From contig NW_026598533.1 in NCBI RefSeq assembly GCF_029784155.1, positions 62,001 to 126,000 of the forward strand: a stretch of 64,000 nucleotides of DNA, written 5' to 3'. Below the pieces are notes generated by a model. That model was not told the origin of the DNA and searched no databases. It was given only the letters and a program-made list of their open reading frames with translations. Positions within the stretch are counted from its first letter, which is position 1. Each line of letters opens with the position of its first letter. This document shows, piece by piece, positions 54,301-64,000 of the stretch. A program made the translations under genes and the position numbers. This DNA is from Uranotaenia lowii (taxonomy: Eukaryota > Arthropoda > Insecta > Diptera > Culicidae).

Positions 54301-56900
54301 TTCAGTTCTAACATTTTATTTCCCATGTGGGTTTCCGAACTCCTGTGAGAGCCCTTTCCCAGTCAGTCTCTTCAATCTTTATTGCAGTACCAAGGCTAGG
54401 ATGGCTCAAGCATCATCATATCATAACGCTTTTTCCCGCTTTCATTCTTGATTCCGTCTCCCTTCTAGGTTTGGAAAACCTAGCTAGTGGGATGTTGTTG
54501 TTGGTGGAAAAAATGTGTGTGGTGCACACTTCAACCCTTCTTCGATTCCACCCAATTGTTTCCGCTCCACTCCTCCGTGGAGATTCGGTTGGGGTGTGTT
54601 TGTATGTTTGCTTCTGAAGATGATGTTTCTTCTGAGTCAGAGCCCTTCTTTTCTGTTGAGGGGGTTCTTGAGATCGGCAGAAAAAGTTTTCCTTTCTTCC
54701 TATGCTTCGTTTTGTTGGCTTCGCAGCTTCCCATCCAAGCAAGAGCCCTAGTCTCCGCAGTGGTCTCTCCGCTGCTGGGCTTATAATTCTCTGCACTTGA
54801 TTGTTGTTATTATTATTCCGTTCCCCTTCTAGATCTCTTGGGTTTCGTCTTTTTTTTTTCTCGCTGGCTGGTTTCTTGCTGTGATCTTCTGGAAACTTTG
54901 GTCCAAGTCCAGCCAGTGTGGTATTCTGTAGCCGCGCGCTATCTCTTCCACGAAAAATGTGCGCTCATACACACACTTTACTCACCACACACTTCTTTTT
55001 CCCAGTCAGTCAGCCAGCAGCAGTGCCAACTTTGGATCGGCGGCGTTCTTATTTTTCTTATCCCCCCGGGTATTTGTACGTTATATTTACGTTCCTCCGT
55101 TTTCTGCCTGCCCTCCGCCGACGGCCTGGCCAACACATTGCCGCAACGGCAAACGATTCAGTTCGTGCCACTTAGCCCTGTAAACTTCCATTCCGTTCTT
55201 CGCCTACGTCCTGGGGAAGCAAAAAAAAACATCACACCAGAAATATATTCGTCCAACAAGAGCGCCCAAAAGAGTCGAGACTGCCACGATGACGACTACG
55301 ACTACGACGAGACAACGAAAACGGCAAACGGACAACGGTGGTCGCGAGAGCGAGAGCAAAAATATTGGTTTCTTTTCATAAATATTACCCGAGCTCGAGT
55401 TTTCATTGGCTGGCTACGAAAAAGCTGTTGTAATCTCTCACATCGCTCTAACCGACTCCACGTGGAGTCGAACATTTTCTCGCTTTTATATTGCTTCGTT
55501 CAGCTGCCGGCTTCCAACCTTCCGCTTTGCCTACCTCCTCACGATGGTTTCCATCGTTCGCATACGCCGGCTGCCCTGCCTTTCCCATCATAACAACGCT
55601 CGGTCGGCACTCTCGGCAAACCGACCCTTCGTCAACGACCTGCTCTCTGCCCTTTCTGCTTTTCCGCCTGCCTGCCCGGCAACGACCGTGCCTTGTCTAC
55701 ATTTAGTAATTTCTATGCTTTTGCCTTCGAGCGAGTTCTTCTGCTGTTTACCCGGCGTCGCTCTTCTGCACTCAGCCCTAGCTTGTTTCCTGGCATAACT
55801 TTCATTTCGTTTTATTATTGCTATTATTATTCCTTTCCGTCCCGGCGGCCTTCTTCCCTAGAATTTTCCTACACCAGGCCAACTCTGATCCTTCACAGTC
55901 ATTTCTGCTGCTGCTGTTGCCGCTACTCGATGCGCTTCTTGTTCGAACCAGCTTATTCTCTTCATTTTCTCGCTTCACTCTGACGCTCTCTACCCGGATC
56001 CCCATTGCAGACCTTCCCACCCCCCTTTGACAGAACCAAATCCGCCCCCTTCGGCACCCCTTCACGAGAGCTTGGCGGAAACCCACCGCTCGCGCACACC
56101 ATTCACGCTAAGCTGTGCATTGCACAAAAACACAGTTCGTCAGAAATTCGTCCTCAATCGTTGCTTCCTCCCTCAGACTTCTCCCAGCCACATCCTTCCA
56201 TGGTTGGTGTTGTGCTTCGGTCCACATGACGTCCTTTCAGGATCCCTAACAGAGCCGGAGAGAGAACGGCCGCCCAACCCACACTTTATTTTTGTATGCC
56301 GGTTTGCCTGTGCCTGCCTGCTTTCGGATTCTACACATCACTCAAGCGCCCCTCGCTCACCCACCACCCATCGCGAGAGAGGGCTCGAATATCGCACCCG
56401 CTTGCCATCCACCCAACAACTATCCGATCCGACAACAGCTCCATCAAAAGACGCGCGCGAAATTCTCTGTCTTTCCCCTTGTTCTCTTCCACCTCACGAT
56501 CTCACCATCCCATCGCCTACTTACTGACGGACGACGACGGCGGAGTAACCATCAACGTTTCCCCACATTTATAACTGTGCCGCGTCGAGCTTATAGGTTA
56601 GCAACGCTTCCGCGATCTCTTCCCCGTCTTCGTTTCCCACCGCCAATCTTCTTCTCTTGGTCGGTGACTGGGGGGTTTCAGCAAAACAAGTCCCTACTGC
56701 CGTCGCCGCCGCCTTGTGGCAACTTTTTCAAAGCAGCAGCGTGATGCAGCGGTTTCCACCAGCAGATACGGGGGACCACATCCATCGACTATAGGAACCA
56801 AACGGACGGATAGCTCTAGCTATGTAGCTTCCTCTGTGGGAAATAGGGTGGTGGTGTTTTACGGTTTCGTTCGGAACATTGATGGCACTTGAGCGATTTC
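54300..56900. promoter_or_regulatory. Pyrimidine-rich, GC-elevated block; possible promoter/leader region
   Basis: The plus strand is strongly C- and T-rich and clearly less AT-rich than its surroundings. Long overlapping frames in all three plus-strand phases (54838-55593, 56027-56527, 56292-56744) reflect few stop codons rather than a protein: they show low-complexity Ser/Pro/Cys content and no domain. TCAGTC motifs (54362, 55013) resemble arthropod initiators. A promoter, 5' UTR exon or long noncoding transcript of a gene beyond the window is possible but unproven. Confidence 0.3.
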
Positions 56901-58110
56901 AAGATTGTTTCGTCTTCCCAATCTTCTTCTACATCCAACTTCCATGGGATTAGTGTTACCCTAACAGATTATGATAACACACACGGTTCCTACCGCTAGG
57001 CTATATGTTGATTATCGCTTAAGCCGCATCGGTCCTTATCAAGCCGAAACGGTTTATGAATTATTGTGGCTAAGCCTACTGGGAATCGGTTGATAGCAAT
57101 GCTTTTTTCTTCGGCTAACCTAACATCATCGTTGGTCCGTTATCGAATGTGGGTTCTTTTTGGTAAATACCTAGCTGCAACAAACAATGACGCATTCAAA
57201 AGTGGGTATCGCTGATTCAATATTTAACGACATGTAGTATGACAAACACGTAGGGGTACCTACTTCGGATTGTCTCTACTCTCTCCCCATTAGGAATCGT
57301 AGATAGAACAAAAAAACTTGTACCGATATTGGCTGTCAACTCCATTATAACCACCCTTGGTGTGAAGTAAACCCTTGCCAAACTTCGTTGGAGTCTCACG
57401 ATGTCTTTTGTGAAGTTTTATTAGGAAAAAAATCATTTTTTTCTACTAAGTCAGGAATGTAAAATTTTATTTCGAACAAAAATACTTCCTACACAAATAT
57501 TTTTTTTTTTTGGGATTTTAAACCAATTGGTTTATTCATCCCCAATAAAAAAAAATTATTCATCTGAATATTTTAATTTATTTCTTTTCTTTTCTTCGAA
57601 CTACACATATTCGCACATACTGCTTTCCAAGTAACACAGATTAAGCCAACTAGCATTAGAAAGTTTTATTATGGCATTTTTTGTGCAGCTCGTTTTATGA
57701 CGGTTTTGTTATGGTCATGCAAAATACTTATATTTTTGTTTCGACCATACATTTTCACATAGTTTTGAAAATGCTAAAAAAGCTTTTATTAATCATATTG
57801 TTTTAGTTGTTTTGAAAGAGTTAAACATTGAAGTTTGCTTCAAACATTCTTTTGCATGTTTTTTAATAGCACTCAGTTCTTGATTCCCAGCAAACATTTA
57901 AGAGGGTATATCGCAGGAACAACAGAATTATTCAAACAAATATACCAGATGAAAAGATTGTATTAAACTTACCAAAATAGCATATAGCTACAAAAGTGGA
58001 GGCGATATATCTACAATGACAAGATTTTAACGATTTGCTATCCCCACAAAAAGCAAAATAAACGATTTTAAGTTATTTGAGTAAAACGAGAAAAAAATTT
58101 CCACAACCGA
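56901..58110. other. Intergenic DNA, nothing recognised
   Basis: Becomes AT-rich again. No gene, RNA or clear repeat. Confidence 0.45.
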
Positions 58111-58111
58111 G

Positions 58112-58175
58112 AATTGAGCGCCTGTCCTCCGAGTTGGCTGTCCGGTATCTTTCCACGATGCCAACTTATCAGTTG
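58112..58175 (-). repeat. tRNA-like sequence, possible SINE head
   Basis: On the minus strand TTGGCATCGTGGAAAGATAC resembles the D-arm/A-box part of a tRNA, and GCGCTCAATTCTCGG stands where a B box would be. It partly resembles the tRNA-like sequence at 8608-8684. Too degenerate to be a working tRNA. Confidence 0.35.
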
Positions 58176-58739
58176 ATATGATTCGCGCTATAGCTCTATA
58201 CGTAAGATTTTCTGTTCACGAACCGGTCAAAGAAAGAAAGAAGGAAGGATCGTCCATTTATCGTAAATCAGTTTACTCAAATCGTAAATGTCGGATTAGC
58301 ATAGTCTCATTTATTTGGAGACATATTTACGAATTGACTAAACTACTATCCGATTCAACTTTTTTTGGGCAAAGCTTGTCGTAAATGAATGATAGAAAAT
58401 CACTCAATACCAACTTGTTTACGTTGGTTATTGAAAATATCTTAATATTCGATTTGGATTATCATTTCTATTACGATTTCATGTTAGCTGGGATTATTAA
58501 ACCGCCATAAAACTAAGTGACAATTCTCGATCAAGATGTCAAAACATTGAATTGATATTCCTATCTTTACACACTTTTGATAAGTTATGTATGTTGGTTT
58601 CGAGATAAAATAAAAAAAATAAATAAAAAACTGAGAAAACTTCAAATTACCGGAAGTGGTATGGATATATCTACAGTATGAGTATTGAGTAAAATTGCTC
58701 AAATAGTAGGATGAAAAAATTGTTGCTCGACGCCATCAT

Positions 58740-59150
58740 TAATCCAAGATGGCGGCTTCCGCTTTTATTTTCAAAGCTGTAAATTACTGAAAATATCATC
58801 ACAATATGGTTATAAGGTGAAAGGGCTAAACGAGTAGAAGTCGAATTCTGCTATCACAAAATTCAAGATGGTGGCTTTCGCTTAACTTTAAATGCTGTAA
58901 ATCGCAAAAAACTGCCACTATATGGATATTGGGTGAAAGAGCTAAACTAAAATAAACCGAATTTTTCCTTTCTGACGTCACCATGAAATCCAAGATGGCG
59001 GCTTCCGTTGAGCATTATAATGATTTTAATCACTGAAAACCGCTTGAAACTCCCACAATATGGTTACTAGTTGAAAGAGATCTACGAGTAGAAGATAAAT
59101 TTCGCTATCAGACGTCATCTTGAAATCCAAGATGGCCGCTTTCACTCCCA
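58740..59150 (+). repeat. Tandem 120-137-bp repeat with CCAAGATGGCGGCTTCCG core
   Basis: The core (CCAAGATGGCGG or a close variant) occurs at 58744, 58863, 58990 and 59127, each preceded by an AGTAGAAG-GAATT-GCTATC block and a CACAATATGG-GTGAAAG block. Copies are 70-85% alike by eye. An inverted copy of the same unit lies at 63610-63745. Confidence 0.85.
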
Positions 59151-59235
59151 CATCACAATTGTGATCTACTTATTCTTAGCCGAATGCATGTAAGTAATGT
59201 TCAAAACGAAGCAATAGACCGTATGGGATATTATA

Positions 59236-60273
59236 GGGGCCGTTCCATAATTACGTAAGCACAAAGGGGGGGTGGAGGGGTTTCACATTTGCTTACAATC
59301 TCTTACTAGGGGGGTAGATGTGTTTCCAAAATTCTTACGTAAGAAATATTACATTGATAATTCGTCACAGCCATACGAAACCACAATACTCAGGTTTTAT
59401 TTTTTTCTCGCTGCCTATCTGTTGGTTATTTTTGATGTTTTGTTATTTATCTTTGAATGTCTTTGAATCAATGAAAAAAATGCTGGTTCTATAAAATTTA
59501 TAGAGAATCATTTCAAAGCAACCAGCCACCAAAGACACTGGATAGATCACATCATTATAAAGGTCATCTCAGTTTTCGCTTTTTCTCATAACAATCTTTT
59601 TAATTGAGAAATTTATAGAAACAAAAAGGAAAGTAGCGCATTGTGACACCACAATTTAAATCTATCATATTTCGAAAATTACTTCATCAAGAAAAAAATA
59701 TTTAAAAATCAATATGAGGGGTTTTAAATAATGAATTTCTGGACAGTTTTTTCAGTGATGGACACTACCAATTCTAAATTTTACAAACGATTTACCAAAA
59801 AATCCTAAAACTTTATCGCTTACCGCTGAAATCTGAAACGAGTTTGAGTTTTTTGGTCAGTTGACAACGTAGTTGTCGTTAAACATTTTTCCTTCAATTC
59901 TAGTAGTACAGAATTATGTTTTTTAATATTTTTATGATTTTTTGGTATAAAATATAACAGTTTTTATGGCATCTTGTGTTAACCTAATCTTACATTCTTT
60001 TTTAATCGGAATTTTAATTATATATTGTTCATTCGATTGTGAAAATTTATGGAAGCGTATCGTTCCCGAACATGCTATGTCTTAAACTATATTTTCTATA
60101 ATCGTTTTTGACATTTCATCTGTTGTTTGTATAAATTGTGCTCAACAAATAAAAAACGTAAGTTCTTACAAGGGGGGGGGGGGGTAGTTTGAAAAATCCT
60201 ACTTTGTCTAACAGGGGGGGAGGGAGGATTAAAAATTTCCAAAATCGTGCTTATGTAATTAGTGAACGTCCCC
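59236..60273. mobile_element. 1.04-kb MITE with GGGGCCGTTCCATAATTACG-type TIRs
   Basis: The left end GGGGCCGTTCCATAATTACG plus TAAGCAC (from 59236) pairs with the right end GTGCTTATGTAATTAGTGAA plus CGTCCCC (to 60273), with about four mismatches. ATA flanks both sides. G-runs lie just inside both ends (59265-59320 and 60170-60235). The interior has no reading frame. Non-autonomous element, superfamily uncertain. Confidence 0.75.
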
Positions 60274-60600
60274 ATAATTCGAACTATGCGCGGTCCTACG
60301 AAAACAGCTTGAAGTGTTAAATTTGAATTTTTTGGCCATTTGCTGAATAATTCAGAAATTTGAGTTACGTAATGAAATAAAGAAGCAACTTTTTTTTGGA
60401 AATATTGTCACTAATTATCTCTTCTGTCTTAATTAACACGGGCAAATTGTTACGAATTTTGAATTTGCTTCAATTTATGAGTTTTTTTTTAACAATTTTT
60501 TTATAATTTAAAATAGAATAAGATTTTTTCAATTCTTTTTCCTGTTGAAAACTATTTAAATAGAAAAATTCAAAACTTAAAAATGAAAGTTTTGAAATTG
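60274..60600. other. AT-rich spacer
   Basis: Homopolymer-rich DNA, nothing recognised. Confidence 0.4.
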
Positions 60601-63600
60601 TTTTTTTTTTCTTATGACAACTTTGAAAATATTCAAAAAATTGACCCCAAGGAATCAAAAAAAATTTACAATCAAATTACAAAAATGAACTATAAAAAAA
60701 TATGAAAAACGAAAAAGTGAAAAATGATAAAACTTTGAATAAAATACGACAAATGTGGTGAAAGAGTTTTGCCAAAACTATTACAAAATTATGAAAAACA
60801 TATAGGTATAAAAAAATCACAAAAATAGCCCAACTATGTCAACTCTCTTTCCATTGAGATTCATGGTGTCAGTTAGTTAAAAAAAAGTGTGAAAAACTAT
60901 GACAGAGTTTTGACAAGTATGACAAAATTATGATCAAAAATTGACAGAACCAATATTGGGATGAATATTTGACAACAAATTGCACATAATAATAACAAAA
61001 AAAATTACTATAAAATCACAAAACTCTGGCAAACATATGGTAAAACTATAAAAAAAATTACTACAAAGGTGGTAAATTTTAAATTCAAATAAACAAAAAA
61101 AAACAAATGGGAAAAACTACCGCAAAGTTCTGACAAAAAGATTACAAAATGATGACAAAATAACAACACGAATTTGACAAAATAATGACAAAAAATCTGA
61201 CAAAATTATGAAGAATGAGATAAAAACATACAACAAAACTATGACAAATATGAGTATAAAAATGACAAATTGATAACAAATACGACAGTAAAATTACAAA
61301 AGTTTAAAAAAAATTGGCTAAAAATCCAAAAAATATTATGAACAATATGTTACAAAAATATGACTAATATTATTAAAATATGACGAAAAAATAACAAAAT
61401 ATAAAAAAATTAAACGACTACAATGGAACCAATAAAAAGACAAACTTTGTTAAAAAAAATTTACAATCAAAAGAAACAAAAAAACCTGACAGAACTATGA
61501 CAAAAATATGACAAATGAAAAAACGATTAAATTATGACAAAATTGACAGTAAAATTACAAACATTTTACGGGACTGTAACAAATTTTTTGACATAATTTT
61601 GTTTTTTTTTGTCATAATTTCGTTACATTTTTCAAAATTACAACAATAATTTAACATAATTATGACATAAATTTGACAAAACAATTAAAAAAATCTGACA
61701 AAATTATGAAGAATGAAATAAAAAAAATGAACCAAAATTCTGACAAATATAAGTAAAAGACAAATTGATAACAAATACATTAGTAAAATTGCAAAAAATC
61801 AACTAAATTTGGCAAAAATCCGCAAAGTATTATGAAAAAATGTGTTATTAAAATATGATAAAATTTTGACGAAATAATAACAAAATATAGACAAAACTAT
61901 GAGCTTATGATATATGTAGCTTAGTTGGCAAGTTAGTTGCCTGTTAAAACAACTATAATCGAACCAAAAAAAAGATAAACCATGAAAAAAAATTTACAAT
62001 AAATTGAAACAAAAATCTGACAGAACTATGTCAAAAATTTGACAAATGAAAAATTAATTAAATTTCGACTAGAATTGAAAGTTAAACAACAAAAATCTGA
62101 CGGAACTATTACAAATCTCGGTCAATTTTTTGTCATAAATTAGTTTTTTTTTTGACATAATTTTGTTACATTTTTAATTCATTTCTGTCATAGCTTTGTC
62201 ATATTCTTTTAACATTTTTAATATTTTTGTCATAATAATGTCAGAACTCCGTTACATATTTTATTACAAAATTTTGTAATATTTGTCATTTTTAATTAGT
62301 AATTTGAGTTATCATATATTTATCACATTTTTCATATTTTCCATAATGTTGTAAAATATTTGTCGAAGTTTTTTTTTCGAGTTTTGTTATTTTTTTTTTT
62401 TCAAAGTTTTGTAAGTTTTAGTAAGTGTCATATTTTTATTTAATTTTTAAAATTTTGGTCATGGCTTTGTCATGACCAAATTTTTATCATACTTTCATCA
62501 CATTTGCCATATTTTCAATAATGTTGTCAAATGTTTATCAATTTTTTTTTCAAGTTTTGTATTGCAATTTTATTTTTATTTAGTCAATTTTATTCAAGGT
62601 TTTGTCAGATTTTTTTACTATCAACTATCTGCCATCTGTCATATTATTATTGGATTTTTTTTTATATTTTGGTCATGGCTTTGTCATATAATGACAAAAT
62701 TAAGACAAAACCATGGGCTTGTGATGAATGTAGTTTAGTTGGCAAGTTAATTGCCTGTTAAAACGACTACAATCAAACCAAAAAATACAAACTATGGAAC
62801 AAAAAAAAAAAAAAAACAATCTTATGAAAAGAACTGACAGAACTATGACAAAAATACGACAAATGAATGAATTACAAAATTATGACAAAAATTGAAAATA
62901 AAATGACAAAAATCTGACGGAACTTTAACTTTGTTTTTTTTGGTCATAACTTTGTTTCATTTTTATCATATTTTTGTCATAGCTTTTTTATATATTTATT
63001 CACATTTGTTATATTTTTGTCATAGTTTGGCAGAATTTCGTTATTTTATTGCAAAGTTTTGTCGTATTTATCATTTTTCATTAGTTATTATAGTTGTCAT
63101 ATTTTAATAACATTTCCCTAATGTTGTCAAATATTTGTCAAAGTATTTTCGAATTATGTCATTATCCAGTCAATTTATTAAGTTTTGTCAGATTTTAATT
63201 TATTATATTTTCAAATTAGCGTTATGTGTCATATTTTCATTCAATTTTTTATATTTTGGTCAGGGCTTTGTTATTTTAATGTGAAAATTAGCAAATTTTT
63301 ACTATATTTTTCTCAAATTTTTGTCATATTTTCAGCAATTTTTATTTATTTTATTGTCATATTTCTGTCATTTGCCATATTTTCATTTAATTTTAATTTT
63401 TTTATTTTTTTCATAGCTCTGTAATTTTCTTGTCAAATTTTTCCAATTTTATCTCTATTTTTCTTATATTTTTATCACATTTGTCATATTATTCTCATAG
63501 TTTTGTCAGAGTTTCGTATTCTTTTGTCTTTATAATTTTTTTTTATAATTTGTTATATTTTTGTCATAATTTTGTAAAAATTTTTTTTCATGCGATTTTC
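60600..63600. repeat. Degenerate GACAAAAAT/ATTTTTGTC array with strand switches
   Basis: Dense irregular copies of ATGACAAAAA-type motifs run in A-rich orientation to about 62130, T-rich (TTTTTGTCAT) to about 62690, A-rich to about 62930, then T-rich to about 63600. This is the reverse-complement theme of the pure satellite at 1-3423 in decayed form. A hairpin GGCAAGTTAGTTGCC followed by TGTTAAAAC is repeated at 61927 and 62741 (814 bp apart), marking a larger duplicated unit. Open frames here (62472-62761, 63185-63645) are artefacts. Confidence 0.75.
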
Positions 63601-63609
63601 CGTCATTTA

Positions 63610-63745
63610 CAGTACTTCGTACAGCAAAATTCGACTTCTACTTAATGATTCCTTTCACCTAAAAATCCATGTTGTGGGTATTTTAAGCGATTTTCTGTCA
63701 TTTAAAGCATTTTGAAGTTGGGCGGAAGCCGCCATCACTTTGTTT
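63610..63745 (-). repeat. Inverted copy of the AAGATGGCGG repeat unit
   Basis: The minus strand reads AGTAGAAGTCGAATTTTGCT and GATGGCGGCTTCCGCCC in a unit that also contains CACAACATGG and GGTGAAAGG, matching the tandem units at 58740-59150 but in the opposite orientation. Confidence 0.8.
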
Positions 63746-64000
63746 GTACCCAAAGAAAACAAAATTTTAGAGATTATTAATTCAAAAAGGAAAAACTTTA
63801 TACACTACTCCAATTAGGAGGTGTTTTAAGTTATTAATCGCATACTAGAGGCATACTTAGACATACTCATAGACATACTCCTCATGCTTGAATCGGATGT
63901 AAAAAATTATTGTATGGTTTGAAAATAAAAAAATTCTTTATTTTTTTAATGAAAATTTTCCACCAAAAACGCTGTAAGGTCACCCCGTTTGGCTAGCGGT
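63746..64000. other. AT-rich end of window
   Basis: Contains a short repeated ACATACTC motif near 63860-63890. Nothing else recognised. Confidence 0.4.

Noticed and set aside
54838..55593. 251-codon open frame, with others at 56027-56527 and 56292-56744
   Set aside because: Overlapping frames in a stop-poor pyrimidine-rich block; no domain, no splice context, low-complexity composition.
62472..63645. Phe/Ile-rich membrane-like small proteins
   Set aside because: They arise from the T-rich degenerate satellite and change frame with each repeat irregularity.

Overview
The window looks like dipteran nuclear DNA, most probably from a mosquito. It is AT-rich and gene-poor, with split genes bounded by GT-AG introns. 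It carries two ZAD-type C2H2 zinc-finger genes (an arthropod-expanded family), an ABCA transporter, and a mobile-element load typical of Culicidae: an I-type LINE with RNase H, R1-type and Jockey/CR1-type LINEs, Ty1/copia and Ty3/gypsy pieces, a mariner relative with DD37E spacing, and many MITEs. The species is not identifiable from the sequence alone. Three runs of exactly 500 N are assembly gaps of nominal size.

Layout. 1-3423: nearly pure 9-bp satellite, then a gap. 3924-13500: no gene seen; MITEs, hAT-like and tRNA-like debris. 14001-17305: 3' half of an I-type retrotransposon with an intact ORF; its 5' half lies in the gap. 17917-20998 (-) and 23327-27871 (+): two paralogous ZAD zinc-finger genes, head to head, whose exons can be joined in frame throughout (694 and 927 aa). 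28113-38583 (-): an ABCA transporter, convergent with the second zinc-finger gene. Its 5' exons are not visible, one exon carries a one-base frameshift, and its 6.3-kb intron holds a copia element that is itself interrupted by an R1 element. 39540-41731: irregular AT repeat and a dead mariner. 44437-54003: LINE graveyard with an R1 pseudogene, an old Jockey-type element split by a younger Jockey-type element with an intact ORF, and a MITE with a perfect 8-bp target duplication. 54300-56900: pyrimidine-rich, less AT-rich DNA, possibly a promoter or leader region. 58740-63740: a 5-kb repeat complex bounded by inverted copies of one repeat unit, with a degenerate form of the 9-bp satellite motif inside.

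The only likely host genes are the two zinc-finger genes and the transporter. The zinc-finger proteins are probable sequence-specific nuclear DNA-binding proteins. The transporter is probably a membrane lipid pump, unless the frameshift is real. They show no obvious functional link beyond adjacency. I found no CRISPR array, operon or bacterial feature.
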